The notes beneath the pieces were generated by a model, which saw only the letters and a list, made by a program, of their open reading frames with translations, was not told the DNA's origin and did not search any database. Both the position numbers and the translations under genes were made by a program. Below, piece after piece: positions 15,896-24,943 of a DNA stretch of 64,000 bases (position 1 is the stretch's first letter; the number at the start of each line of letters is the position of its first letter). This stretch comes from Alkalicoccus luteus (lineage in GTDB: Bacteria > Bacillota > Bacilli > Bacillales > Salisediminibacteriaceae). The stretch is from positions 1-64,000 of the forward strand of contig NZ_JAATHJ010000011.1 in NCBI RefSeq assembly GCF_012034335.1, written 5' to 3'.

Positions 15896-16624
15896 TAATT
15901 AGCTACCTTGAAAATAGCTCGTTCAACCAACGTTCATCAAGCTGTTCCACTCTCGGCGAAGGCTTACCCAAGGGCTTGTTCCCGACTACTATTGGCGAAA
16001 GAGCGTATCGCCAACATGGATTCTCGCACTGCGCTGATCCTTTGAGTGTTCACGCCTTTGTTCCACAGCGTTCGTAATGTTCATCTTTCATGGTGCAGGT
16101 TGTCATTGCATGAGTGTCTCTTTTAAAGCCTGATGTTGAGAGGAAAAAAGTTTGCCTGTGGCTCATCTTTTTTCGCTTGCCCCGGAAAAATCCTTCCGCT
16201 ATCCCTTCCTTGCGTCCGGAATGATCTTCACGCTTTCTTTTTTCGCAGGCGTCTTGAAAATCGCCTTGTCTGCCATTTTTCGGATCGGAAAGTTGAAGAA
16301 AGAAACAATCGATGTCTTTTGTTTTGCGAAGCAAGAACGAAGCAGAAGCTGGCGAACGCCTGTGAGCCGGGAAGATCCCGAAGCAGAGGAACTCGTCTGC
16401 GGCAAGCTTGCCGCGCTGCAATGACGTGTCCTTCTACCAACAATGAATCGTAACAGAGACACGTATGCAGGGGATACTCCACCACGAAAGATGAAAATAG
16501 TAAACCCCGTGGAGCAAGGGCAGGACACCTGGAGGATCAGCCCTCGGGCAAGCTTTGCCGAGGAGTAAAGCATGGGCAGCTGTCTCCTGATAAAAAGCTA
16601 TTTTCAAGATAGAATTTTAATTAA
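15896..16624. mobile_element. About 730-bp non-coding element with terminal inverted repeats
   Basis: This occupies most of the 982-base gap between xylR and the sensor kinase. Its left end TTAATTAGCTACCTTGAAAA (15896-15915) with TAGCT, and its right end AGCTATTTTCAAGATAG... TTAATTAA (16596-16624), are inverted copies; the core AGCTATTTTCAAG is exact. Inside are small hairpins (CCTCGGGC/GCCGAGG near 16543-16564) and a second CTTTCGTGG/CCACGAAAG-like motif. Open frames inside lack ribosome-binding sites and recognisable domains. MITE-like or degenerate insertion sequence; no transposase remains. Flanking target duplication was not evident. Confidence 0.5.
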
Positions 16625-16670
16625 CGATTTATGCTGCCTTTCTGTGTGACAGGCTGAGACATCCGCAGAA

Positions 16671-16686
16671 AATAAAGCGCTTTCTT
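16671..16686. promoter_or_regulatory. Catabolite-responsive element (cre) upstream of the sensor kinase
   Basis: AATAAAGCGCTTTCTT keeps the palindromic AAAGCGCTTT core and differs from the CcpA cre consensus at two positions. It lies about 65 bases upstream of the predicted -35 box. Confidence 0.5.
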
Positions 16687-16751
16687 GTTTTACTAATGCA
16701 AAACGATTATCATAAGTTTAATGAAAAAACTATTGTGGTGTATATCCGCTG

Positions 16752-16780
16752 TTCGTCTCCATCCTCTTTTCCGCTACAAT
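16752..16780 (+). promoter_or_regulatory. Putative SigA promoter of the YesMN-type system
   Basis: TTCGTC (16752-16757), 17-base spacer, TACAAT (16775-16780). The transcript would start about 30 bases before the GTG start. Confidence 0.5.
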
Positions 16781-16817
16781 GGAGGAAGATGTGACAGAGA
16801 TAGGAGGAGGCTTTCCG

Positions 16818-18590
16818 GTGCGATTTTCTTTTTTAAGACCGGCTAACACGATGCGGAATCAAATACTGGCCGTTTTTGCTGCCGTGATGGTTATCGTACT
16901 CGGTGCAGTCGGTCTGCTTGCCTATAACCTCGTGACTGAAATCATTAAGGAAAACGCCGAGGGACAAATCGAGCAGACGGCTGTCCAGGCACTCGGACGA
17001 ATCGACACCCAGTATGAAACGATCGATTTAATTACAAGTCAGATTGCAACCGATCCCGCCGTGCAGCAGCTGCTGCAACAGGAAACTGCCGGAATGCAGG
17101 CAAATTTTGCCGAACGCCAGTCGATGAACGAAATCATCAACAGCTACCAGGCTTATACCACCGGGCTGCAGTCGTTCGAGCTGTATTTTACGGATGAGCG
17201 CCGGCTGTTTCCGTTAAATGAGCTTCCTCTATCCATCCGCGTATCCCCCGAATGGATAGAGGCTGCTGAAGAAGCACGTGGACGTCTGCTCTGGGCCGGC
17301 GAAGATCCGCTTGATGCACAAGCCTTTCTCGCTATTAAGCAGATTAACATGCCCGAAGAGGATTTTCAGCGCGGAGGCTACCTGATCACCGTTGTTCAGG
17401 ACACATACTTTAACCTTGCCGGAGCAGCCGAGCAGCTTGACATTCAGGAGGAGTACGCCCTGCTTTTGGATCAGAACGGTCAGGAAATCGCCGGCAATAT
17501 GCCGGAAGAGCTTCGGGATGACGGATTGAACGGAAGCGAAACCGTTCTTTATAACGACGAAGAGTTCGTCCGGGCAGAGGTGATTTCCGACAGTTCGGGG
17601 TGGACGCTCGTGATCTTGAGCCCCGTGTCCCGTTTGCTGGAAGGCCTTCCTGGCATCGGCACAGCTATGATCATCGCTGGCGGCACCGGTCTGATCCTGT
17701 TTATTCCCGCTTCCTGGATCGTATCGAGCTATTTGTCCAGACCGATTCGGCAGCTGACCCATGCGATGCGCTTCGGAACGCTTGGTGCGCTCCGTAAAAG
17801 CAGACGCATCTCCTCCACTGTTGAAATGAATGAATTAAACGATACGTACAACGAAATGGTTGAAACGACCAATCACCTGATTAAAGCCGTCTATGAGAAG
17901 GAACTACTGAAAACAAAAGCCGAACTGAGAGCACTTCAAGCCCAGATCAATCCTCATTTTCTGTTTAATACGCTGGAAGCGATCCACTGGACGCTTGATG
18001 AACGGGATGAAGAAATGGCTGAAGTGATCATTTCGTTATCCGACCTGTTTCGCTATACGATTTCGGAAACAGATGACGATCTCGTGACGCTTGAAGAAGA
18101 ACTTCAACACGCAGAGCGCTACCTGCAAATTATGCAGCTCCGCTTTGAAGACCGACTCAGCTGGCGAGTGGAAATCGATCCCCTTTACCGGGAGCAGCGC
18201 ATTCCAAAGCTGCTGATTCAGCCGCTGATCGAGAACGCGCTGCTGCACGGAATCGAAACGTGCCGCGGCGGTGGCAATGTAACCGTTACAGCCTGCCAGG
18301 CAAAAGTAGACGGCTATTTGGAAATTAGTGTAGCTGATGACGGCTGCGGCATGAGCAAAGAGCTGCTGGAGCGTGTGCGGGCGTCACTAGATAACCGGGA
18401 GAAGGTTGACACGAAGGGGACAGGGCTTGCACTGCGAAACGTCTGGCAGAGGCTGGAGTTCGTTTATCCGGACGACGATCCACAGCTCCTGATTGACAGC
18501 ATAGAGCATACAGGAACGACGATCACGCTATTAATTCCGATTAAAGGAGGTCTCCTTCATGCGCACGAAACGAGTACTGATCGTAGATGA
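16818..18590 (+). CDS. Two-component sensor histidine kinase, YesM/LytS-type (HisKA_7TM-independent)
   Basis: A 590-residue membrane sensor kinase. A transmembrane helix (about 15-37) is followed by an extracellular dCACHE-like sensor region to about 280, a second helix (about 285-305), a HAMP linker, the His_kinase domain with QINPHFLFNTLEAIHWTLDE (phospho-accepting His), and HATPase_c with NALLHG and DDGCGM. This architecture is typical of YesM sensors that control carbohydrate ABC importers. The GTG at 16818 has AGGAGG seven bases upstream. It overlaps its response regulator by 32 bases. Position between xylR and an oligosaccharide importer suggests that it senses extracellular xylo-oligosaccharides or their binding protein; this is inference. 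Confidence 0.9.
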   Translation: MRFSFLRPANTMRNQILAVFAAVMVIVLGAVGLLAYNLVTEIIKENAEGQIEQTAVQALGRIDTQYETIDLITSQIATDPAVQQLLQQETAGMQANFAERQSMNEIINSYQAYTTGLQSFELYFTDERRLFPLNELPLSIRVSPEWIEAAEEARGRLLWAGEDPLDAQAFLAIKQINMPEEDFQRGGYLITVVQDTYFNLAGAAEQLDIQEEYALLLDQNGQEIAGNMPEELRDDGLNGSETVLYNDEEFVRAEVISDSSGWTLVILSPVSRLLEGLPGIGTAMIIAGGTGLILFIPASWIVSSYLSRPIRQLTHAMRFGTLGALRKSRRISSTVEMNELNDTYNEMVETTNHLIKAVYEKELLKTKAELRALQAQINPHFLFNTLEAIHWTLDERDEEMAEVIISLSDLFRYTISETDDDLVTLEEELQHAERYLQIMQLRFEDRLSWRVEIDPLYREQRIPKLLIQPLIENALLHGIETCRGGGNVTVTACQAKVDGYLEISVADDGCGMSKELLERVRASLDNREKVDTKGTGLALRNVWQRLEFVYPDDDPQLLIDSIEHTGTTITLLIPIKGGLLHAHETSTDRR

Positions 18591-19338
18591 CGAGCCTCGC
18601 TCCCGCAATGGCCTGAAACGGAGACTGGAAACATGGGAGCATGATCTGCTTCAGGTGTTTACAGCCTCTGACGGACCTGAGGCGCTGCACCTGCTTCAGG
18701 AGCAAGACATTGACGTCCTGATCACCGATATCCGTATGCCGGAAATGACCGGACTAGAATTGATTGCAGAGACCAAATCATTTCAGCGCCGTCCGGTGTT
18801 CATCGTCATTTCCGCTTACTCGGAGTTTTCCTATGCGCAGGAAGCCCTGCACATGGGTGTCGTTAACTACCTGCTGAAGCCGGTTAAAAAAGAGGCGTTT
18901 CTGGATGCCGTGCAGGAAGCGCTTGAAACCCGTTACCGCCTGGATCAGATCGAACGGGTGGACCGGGCTTTTCAGGAACCGGACAGGATTCCGTCCGACC
19001 AGCTGCCGGAACCGCTTCAGGAGGCAGCCGCTTACATCGACAGCCGCATAAGTGAAAAATTCAGCTTAAAAGAAGTAGCACGGGAGGTTCACCTGAATCC
19101 CAGCTACTTAAGCGTCCTTTTTAAAGAGCACATGACGATGACGTTCAGTGAATACGTGACGAAAAAGCGTCTTCAGCTCGCAAAACGGCTGCTGCTTACA
19201 ACATCTTTGCCGATCACGGAAATTGCCGAGCAGACTGGATATCAGACATCCAAATATTTTATCCGGATTTTCCGCGAGCACGAAGGCCTCACCCCCAGCC
19301 GCTACCGGCGTGAAAGCAGCACAGACGTCGAAAAATGA
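18559..19338 (+). CDS. Response regulator, YesN-type (receiver plus AraC DNA-binding domain)
   Basis: A 259-residue regulator. The receiver domain has the acidic pair Asp10-Asp11, phospho-acceptor Asp57 (LITDIRMPEMTG), the switch Ser in VISAYSEFSYA and Lys in LLKPVKKEAF. The C-terminal AraC/XylS double helix-turn-helix (about 160-255) includes SLKEVAREVHLNPSYLSVLFKEH and ITEIAEQTGYQTSKYFIRIFRE. The start codon follows AAAGGAGG inside the kinase gene, indicating translational coupling. Probable target is the importer operon starting 110 bases downstream. It is shorter than many YesN proteins because the interdomain linker is brief. Confidence 0.92.
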   Translation: MRTKRVLIVDDEPRSRNGLKRRLETWEHDLLQVFTASDGPEALHLLQEQDIDVLITDIRMPEMTGLELIAETKSFQRRPVFIVISAYSEFSYAQEALHMGVVNYLLKPVKKEAFLDAVQEALETRYRLDQIERVDRAFQEPDRIPSDQLPEPLQEAAAYIDSRISEKFSLKEVAREVHLNPSYLSVLFKEHMTMTFSEYVTKKRLQLAKRLLLTTSLPITEIAEQTGYQTSKYFIRIFREHEGLTPSRYRRESSTDVEK

Positions 19339-19387
19339 TAGTTCAATCATATAAATAAAGTGGTACTTTACCTAATTACTGTTACCT

Positions 19388-19415
19388 TATGAAGCGCTTT
19401 CATCCTTGCTATACT
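19388..19415 (+). promoter_or_regulatory. Importer promoter region with a cre-like palindrome
   Basis: TATGAAGCGCTTTCAT (19388-19403) matches the CcpA cre consensus at 14 of 16 positions read on the minus strand, and covers the place of the -35 box. A -10 TATACT follows at 19410-19415. The poor -35 fits dependence on an activator such as the adjacent regulator. Confidence 0.55.
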
Positions 19416-19448
19416 TGGCTTACACCAAATCGCTGAGGGGGAAATAAA

Positions 19449-20801
19449 TTGAAAAAGAAATCATTTTTATCACTGATGGCCCTTTCCACTGCTGGACTGA
19501 TTGCACTGAGCGCATGCGGAGCCGATGAGTCGGAAGACGCAGCAAGCGCAGATGAAAACAACAACGGCGGCGACACGAACGAAGCTGCTGAGCAGGAAGA
19601 AGTCACGCTCGACTTCATGCACCTCTGGCCGCAGGGAAGCTCCCCTGACCACTACCGGATTGTAACGGAAATCATTGAAGAGTTTGAAGAGATGCACCCG
19701 CACGTCACAGTTGAAATGGAAGTTCTTGAAAACGAGCAGTACAAAAACAAGCTGCAGGTTGTCTCTTCTTCCAACCAGCTGCCTGACGTCGGGATGACCT
19801 GGCCGGCAGGCTTCCTTGAGCCTTACGTTAACGGTGATCTGTTCGCTCCGCTTGATGATGCGCTTGAAGAAGACAACATGCGGGACGACTTCGTTGCCGG
19901 AACAATTGAAGCATACTCCGTAGATGACGAAGCATACGCGCTGCCGCTTGAACTGAACATTGCGCCTGTCTTCTATAACCAGGCAATCTTTGACGAGTAC
20001 GGCGTGGAAGTACCGGAAACATATGATGACTTGATTGAAGTGATTGATACATTATCAGAAGGCGGCATGACGCCGATCGCACTCGGAAACCGCGACCGCT
20101 GGACAGGTTCACTCTGGTACATGTACCTGGCTGACCGCATCGGAGGATCAGAAGCACTGAACTCAGCTATTGACCGCAGCGGAAGCTTCACAGATGAGCG
20201 CCTTGTGGAAGCAGCTGACCGCATTCAGGAAATGGTTGACCATGATGCCTTCATCTCCGGATTCAACGGTCTCTCTGATCAGGAAGCGAAAGCAGAATTT
20301 ATGAACGGAAACGCAGCGATGTACCTGATCGGTTCATGGGATCTGCCTAACTACACGACAAATGAAGAAGTACCGCAGGAATTCCGTGACAGCATTGACT
20401 TCTTTAAGTTCCCTGAAGTTGACGGCGGCGACGGCGATATTGACAGCTGGGTCGGCGGACCTGGGGTTGGGCTCTTCGTAGCGGAAAACTCTGATGTCAA
20501 AGACGAAGCTAAAGCATTCGTTAAGCACTTCACAGAAGAATGGGGCAAGCAGTCTGTTGAAGATGCAGGCGTGATTCCGGGCACACAGGTGAACACAGAC
20601 GAAGTGGATCTTCCGGATCTGTTCATCGATGTCTTGGATGAGCTGAACAACGCGTCGGATATCACGCTCTTTGCAGATGTTCAGATGAGCTCAGGCGTAG
20701 CAGAAACACATCTGAATATGATTCAGTCCCTCTTCGGAGAGGATGTAACACCGGAAGAATTTGCAGAGACGCATGAGGAAGCGCTCCAGGAAGACGAATA
20801 A
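19449..20801 (+). CDS. Sugar ABC transporter substrate-binding lipoprotein (xylo-oligosaccharide type)
   Basis: A 450-residue family-1 extracellular solute-binding protein. The lipobox LIALSAC (Cys23) marks membrane anchoring, followed by a very acidic Asn/Asp/Glu linker (about 24-50) and the binding fold (DFMHLWPQGSSPDHYRIV..., GNAAMYLIGSWDLPNY). The mature protein is strongly acidic, as expected for an external protein of a halophile. Start is TTG at 19449 after GAGGGGGA. A terminator follows the gene before the permeases, a common device to give more binding protein than permease. Substrate is inferred from the neighbouring beta-xylosidase and xyl genes. Confidence 0.9.
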   Translation: MKKKSFLSLMALSTAGLIALSACGADESEDAASADENNNGGDTNEAAEQEEVTLDFMHLWPQGSSPDHYRIVTEIIEEFEEMHPHVTVEMEVLENEQYKNKLQVVSSSNQLPDVGMTWPAGFLEPYVNGDLFAPLDDALEEDNMRDDFVAGTIEAYSVDDEAYALPLELNIAPVFYNQAIFDEYGVEVPETYDDLIEVIDTLSEGGMTPIALGNRDRWTGSLWYMYLADRIGGSEALNSAIDRSGSFTDERLVEAADRIQEMVDHDAFISGFNGLSDQEAKAEFMNGNAAMYLIGSWDLPNYTTNEEVPQEFRDSIDFFKFPEVDGGDGDIDSWVGGPGVGLFVAENSDVKDEAKAFVKHFTEEWGKQSVEDAGVIPGTQVNTDEVDLPDLFIDVLDELNNASDITLFADVQMSSGVAETHLNMIQSLFGEDVTPEEFAETHEEALQEDE

Positions 20802-20812
20802 ACACGCACGTC

Positions 20813-20851
20813 CGCCCCGTAAGTTCCTCCGCGAATTTACGGGGCGTTTTT
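20813..20851 (+). terminator. Attenuating terminator between binding-protein and permease genes
   Basis: CGCCCCGTAA pairs with TTACGGGGCG, followed by five T residues. Partial read-through would set the binding-protein to permease ratio. Confidence 0.85.
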
Positions 20852-20886
20852 AATCCAGCTGACCGTAACGAAAGGGGTTCGTCTTT

Positions 20887-21765
20887 ATGAATCAGATCAT
20901 GTCGGATAAGCGCGTGATCGCACTATACACGCTGCCTGCCCTGCTTCTCATCCTTACGTTAATCTATGTGCCGATCGTGCTGACGGGCTATTACGGCCTG
21001 ATGGACTGGGACGGGATTGGCGGCATGGAGTTTATCGGGCTTGAAAACTATGCAAACTTAATCGGAGATACGATGTTCTGGCGCAGTGCCTGGCATTCAC
21101 TGCTGCTCGCGCTCTTTTCAGTTGGAAGCCTTGCACTTTATTTAACGGTTTCCCTCGTATTGGCAGGCAATATCAAAGGCGCCGATATGTTCCGTAAAAT
21201 TTTTCTCATCCCGATGCTGCTCTCAAGCGTCGCGATCGCCCAGCTGTGGATCCGTATTTATCATCCGTCCAACGGGGTGATGAACCGGTTTTTAACATCG
21301 ATCGGAATTGAAAATCCACCGATGTGGCTTGCCGATACGAGTCTCGTTCTGTTCGCGATTTTTGTTCCAATCATCTGGCAGTATGCCGGTTTTTACATCA
21401 TTATTTACTACGCAGCGCTGAAAAACATTCCGAAGGAGCTTGAGGAGGCCGCGAAGATCGACGGCGCTTCCCCGCTGCAGATCGCCTATAAAATCAAGCT
21501 CCCGCTCATCTCGGGCATCATTAAAGTGACCATCGTGCTTGCCGTGATCGGTTCATTGAAATACTTTGATCTGATTTACGTCATGACCGACGGCGGACCG
21601 AACGGAGCCAGTGAAGTAATGGCCTCCTACATGTATAAGCTTGCGTTTCGATCCAATGACTTCGGCTATGGCAGTGCCGTCGGCTTCTTCCTGCTCGTGC
21701 TCATTTTGATCGTGACGTATCTGATTCGTAAAGCAACGGCTTCCAAAGATGAAGTTCAATATTAA
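20887..21765 (+). CDS. Sugar ABC transporter permease (MalF/LacF type)
   Basis: A 292-residue inner-membrane permease with six hydrophobic segments. The EAA loop ELEEAAKIDGASPLQIAYKIKLP (residues about 180-203) docks the ATPase. It pairs with the following permease to form the translocation pore for the oligosaccharide captured by the upstream lipoprotein. AAAGGGG precedes the start. Downstream of the attenuating terminator; 17 bases separate it from the next gene. Confidence 0.93.
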   Translation: MNQIMSDKRVIALYTLPALLLILTLIYVPIVLTGYYGLMDWDGIGGMEFIGLENYANLIGDTMFWRSAWHSLLLALFSVGSLALYLTVSLVLAGNIKGADMFRKIFLIPMLLSSVAIAQLWIRIYHPSNGVMNRFLTSIGIENPPMWLADTSLVLFAIFVPIIWQYAGFYIIIYYAALKNIPKELEEAAKIDGASPLQIAYKIKLPLISGIIKVTIVLAVIGSLKYFDLIYVMTDGGPNGASEVMASYMYKLAFRSNDFGYGSAVGFFLLVLILIVTYLIRKATASKDEVQY

Positions 21766-21782
21766 TAAAGGAGGAACTGCAG

Positions 21783-22664
21783 ATGCCTTCTAATACTGCT
21801 GCTGTTGAAAAAACAGAAGGGCTTCGCCTCGGATCGCTGCGGATTCGTCCGGGAAAGCTGCTGCTCTATGTCATACTCGGCCTTGTAGCGGTGCTTCAAA
21901 TCCTTCCGCTGATCTGGCTCGTGCTCTTTTCACTGAAAGATAACCAGGAAGTGTTTAACCTTGCTCCGTTCGCTCTCCCTGCTGATCCGCAGTGGAGTAA
22001 CTATGCGAGAGTCTGGACCGACGGAAATATCGGACTTTACTTCTTTAACAGTGTCATCGTGACTGGTACTGCTGTTATTTTAACCGTGCTGCTCGCGAGT
22101 CTCGTTACGTTTGCGATCACGAGAATGCAGTGGAAACTGAATAAACTCGTGCTCGGCTTGTTTATGGTCGGCCTGATGATTCCGGTCCATTCCACATTGA
22201 TTCCACTGTTCAGCTTTTTCAATACGATCGGCCTGATGGATCACCATTTGTCGATTATTTTAACGTACACCGCGTTTAACCTGCCGTTGACGATGATGAT
22301 TCTGCTCGGCTTTTACTATACGCTACCCCGTGAGCTTGAAGAGGCAGCCATTATGGACGGCTGCTCGATTCACCGAATGTTCTTCCGGATCATCCTGCCG
22401 ATCACGGCTCCGGTCGTTGCGACAACGGCGATCATCAATATGATTTACAACTGGAACGAATTTGTGTTTGTTAACACGTTTATCAGCTCGGACAGCCTGA
22501 AAACGCTGACCGTCGGTATCCAGAACTTTATCGGCCAGTACTCAACAGATTGGGGCGCGATCGGTGCCACACTCGTCATCAGCATGCTGCCGATTCTGAT
22601 TGCGTTTCTGATTTTGAGCAATAAAATTGTAGAAGGGATGACGAGCGGTTCTGTAAAAGGATAA
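21783..22664 (+). CDS. Sugar ABC transporter permease (MalG/LacG type)
   Basis: A 293-residue permease, partner of the preceding gene. It has six membrane segments and the EAA loop ELEEAAIMDGCSIHRMFFRIILP. The start follows AAAGGAGG. No ATP-binding gene lies in the operon or elsewhere in the window, so the importer presumably borrows a shared MsmX-type ATPase, as known for many Bacillus oligosaccharide importers. The beta-xylosidase gene follows after 75 bases. Confidence 0.93.
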   Translation: MPSNTAAVEKTEGLRLGSLRIRPGKLLLYVILGLVAVLQILPLIWLVLFSLKDNQEVFNLAPFALPADPQWSNYARVWTDGNIGLYFFNSVIVTGTAVILTVLLASLVTFAITRMQWKLNKLVLGLFMVGLMIPVHSTLIPLFSFFNTIGLMDHHLSIILTYTAFNLPLTMMILLGFYYTLPRELEEAAIMDGCSIHRMFFRIILPITAPVVATTAIINMIYNWNEFVFVNTFISSDSLKTLTVGIQNFIGQYSTDWGAIGATLVISMLPILIAFLILSNKIVEGMTSGSVKG

Positions 22665-22670
22665 CCGAAT

Positions 22671-22693
22671 GGAGAGAGGGATCTCCTCTCTCC
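22671..22693 (+). terminator. Intergenic hairpin between permease and xynB
   Basis: GGAGAGAGG pairs with CCTCTCTCC. There is no T-run behind it, so it is more likely an mRNA-stability or partial-termination element than a full terminator. Confidence 0.45.
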
Positions 22694-22739
22694 TCTCTTA
22701 CATACGTGCTGTTTATTTTAGCTGAAGGAGTGCTTGTTT

Positions 22740-24317
22740 ATGTCCACCATTCAAAATCCAATTCTTCCCGGCTTTCACGCCGATCCTTCCATTTTACGCG
22801 TTGATGATGAGTTTTATATTGCTACGTCTACGTTTGAATGGTTTCCCGGTGTACGAATTCACCGCTCCAAGGATTTACAAAACTGGCAGTTTGCAGCTTC
22901 CCCGCTGACGCGCCGTTCCCAGCTCGACATGAAAGGAAATATGAATTCCGGCGGCGTCTGGGCACCGGACCTTTCCTATCACGACGGTACGTTTTACTTA
23001 ATTTACACAGATGTGAAGCAGTGGCACGGCGCCTATAAAGACGCACACAACTATCTTGTGACCGCGCCTGCTATTGAAGGGCCCTGGTCGGAGCCGGTTT
23101 ACCTGAACAGCAGCGGATTTGATCCATCCCTCTTTCACGACGATGACGGGCGCAAATGGTTTATGAATATGATCTGGGACTACCGCTCCGGACGCAATCC
23201 GTTCGCCGGTATCGTGCTGCAGGAGTTTTCCGAAGCGGAACAGAAACTCGTCGGTCCGGTTAAAACGATTTACACCGGAACAGAGATCAAGCTGACGGAA
23301 GGTCCTCATATTTATAAAAAGGACGGCTGGTACTACCTGCTCGTCGCCGAGGGTGGAACAGAGTACGATCACGCGGAAACCGTTGCCCGCTCCCGCAGCA
23401 TTGACGGCCCCTATGAAACGGATCCGGACTATCCGCTCATCACGGCACAGGGCAATCCGGAATCAGGTCTTCAGAAAGCAGGACACGGCAGTCTCGTTGA
23501 CACACCGAAAGGGGAATGGTACTTCGTTCACCTCTGCGGACGTCCGTTAAACGGCGCGTACTGCACGCTCGGCAGAGAAACGGCTATTCAGAAAGTGGAG
23601 TGGACAGAAGACGGCTGGCTTCGTCTCGCCAACGGGACCCGCTACCCGGATATGGCAACCCCCGCTCCGGATCTGCCGCTGCATCCTTATCCGAAAGAGG
23701 ACGTGAAGGATGATTTTGATGCCGATGCACTGAGCGGCCACTGGAATTCCCTGCGCGTTCCCATGGATGAATCCTGGTGTTCACTTAAGGCCAATCCGGG
23801 CTGGCTCCGCCTTTACGGCCGCGAATCACTCGGATCGGTGCACAATCAGAGCCTCGTTGCACGCCGGCAGACGTCATTTCAGTGCGTGGCAGAAACGTCC
23901 GTTTCCTTTGATCCGGAGTATTTTCAGCATAAAGCCGGCCTGGTTATTTATTACGACACAGAAGATCACGTCTACCTTCACTTGACTGGTCATGAAGAAA
24001 AAGGCCGCGTGCTGCAGATTATCCGCACGAAAAACGGTGTTTACGAAGAACTGCTGCTCGCACCAATCCGCACTGCACAGACTGGCGCTGTTCAGCTCCG
24101 CGCTGAGATCAATAAAGATACGATGACGCTGTTTTACAAGGATGAGCGCACGACAGAATGGACCAGGATCGGACCAGTGCTGGATACAACGCACATGTCG
24201 GACGATTCAGCCGCGCAGGTTCGTTTTACCGGCACCTTCGTCGGCATGGCCTGTCAAGATTACAGCGGCATGAAACGCGCCGCCGACTTTGATTACTTTC
24301 TTTACAAGGAGGATTGA
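22740..24317 (+). CDS. xynB: Beta-xylosidase, glycoside hydrolase family 43
   Basis: A 525-residue GH43 enzyme (XynB/GH43_11 type) releasing xylose from the non-reducing end of xylo-oligosaccharides. No signal peptide, so it acts in the cytoplasm on imported substrate. The five-bladed propeller contains the general-base Asp in NPILPGFHADPS, the pKa-modulating Asp in SSGFDPSLF and the general-acid Glu in IKLTEGPH. The C-terminal beta-sandwich (about 325-525) is typical of this subfamily. The ATG at 22740 follows GAAGGAG; a TTG two codons earlier is too close to the site. Its product xylose feeds XylA and XylB encoded upstream. Confidence 0.95.
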   Translation: MSTIQNPILPGFHADPSILRVDDEFYIATSTFEWFPGVRIHRSKDLQNWQFAASPLTRRSQLDMKGNMNSGGVWAPDLSYHDGTFYLIYTDVKQWHGAYKDAHNYLVTAPAIEGPWSEPVYLNSSGFDPSLFHDDDGRKWFMNMIWDYRSGRNPFAGIVLQEFSEAEQKLVGPVKTIYTGTEIKLTEGPHIYKKDGWYYLLVAEGGTEYDHAETVARSRSIDGPYETDPDYPLITAQGNPESGLQKAGHGSLVDTPKGEWYFVHLCGRPLNGAYCTLGRETAIQKVEWTEDGWLRLANGTRYPDMATPAPDLPLHPYPKEDVKDDFDADALSGHWNSLRVPMDESWCSLKANPGWLRLYGRESLGSVHNQSLVARRQTSFQCVAETSVSFDPEYFQHKAGLVIYYDTEDHVYLHLTGHEEKGRVLQIIRTKNGVYEELLLAPIRTAQTGAVQLRAEINKDTMTLFYKDERTTEWTRIGPVLDTTHMSDDSAAQVRFTGTFVGMACQDYSGMKRAADFDYFLYKED

Positions 24318-24319
24318 CC

Positions 24320-24943
24320 ATGCTGATCAGGTGGATGGGAAACCCGGTGTATGCTGCATGTGACTGGATGGTGAAGCTTGCATATTTGAACTTTCTCTGG
24401 GTGATTTTCACTGCTGCCGGCGGCGTGCTGCTCGGATTATTTCCAGCATCCGCGGCGCTTTCCCACTGCCTGAGGCGGCTCGTTGCCGGTGAAACGCTGA
24501 ATGACGTGCTGCCCACTTTCTGGGCAGCGTACCGAAGCAGCTTTCGCCGGGCCAACTTCTACGGCCTCTTCTTCTGGGTCGGTGCTGCCGTTCTTACGCT
24601 GAATACGTTGCTCGTGTTTCAGTTAAACGGTCCCGCAGTGCCGGTTCTGCTGACAGGCATGATCCTCTGTGCCGTGCTGCTTCTGATCGTGAGCCTGTTT
24701 TTCTTTCCAGCACAGGCGGTGCTTGCCGAAAAACGCTTCAGCATCCTGCTGCAGGCAGCCTTATTTGTCCCATTCAGCAAGCCAATGCTGTTTGTAAAAG
24801 CTTCAGGTGGCATAATCGCTCTGCTTACGCTCTTCTTTTTCGTCCCAGGGCTGCTGACCTTCTGGGGTATTTCCTCCTTCGCTCTGCTGGCGGTCTATAT
24901 CATGCACTCGCGCCTGGGCGCTTCCGCTCCAACTGCGGCCTGA
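24320..24943 (+). CDS. YesL-like DUF624 membrane protein
   Basis: A 207-residue protein with about five hydrophobic segments, beginning MLIRWMGNPVYAACDWMVKLAYLNFLWVIF and containing the Gly-rich GGVLLGLFPASAALSHCLRRL typical of the YesL (DUF624) family. Such genes accompany carbohydrate ABC importers and YesMN systems; the molecular role is unknown, possibly assisting transporter assembly or signalling. The ATG at 24320 is seven bases after AAGGAGG, which lies inside the end of xynB, so the two are coupled. It is the last gene of the xylan locus. Confidence 0.8.
   Translation: MLIRWMGNPVYAACDWMVKLAYLNFLWVIFTAAGGVLLGLFPASAALSHCLRRLVAGETLNDVLPTFWAAYRSSFRRANFYGLFFWVGAAVLTLNTLLVFQLNGPAVPVLLTGMILCAVLLLIVSLFFFPAQAVLAEKRFSILLQAALFVPFSKPMLFVKASGGIIALLTLFFFVPGLLTFWGISSFALLAVYIMHSRLGASAPTAA

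Noticed and set aside
16050-16421. 123-codon minus-strand ORF inside the 730-bp terminal-repeat element
   Set aside because: Basic, low-complexity translation without domain or ribosome site; other frames in the same stretch are equally open, so it looks like chance. It is not a transposase.
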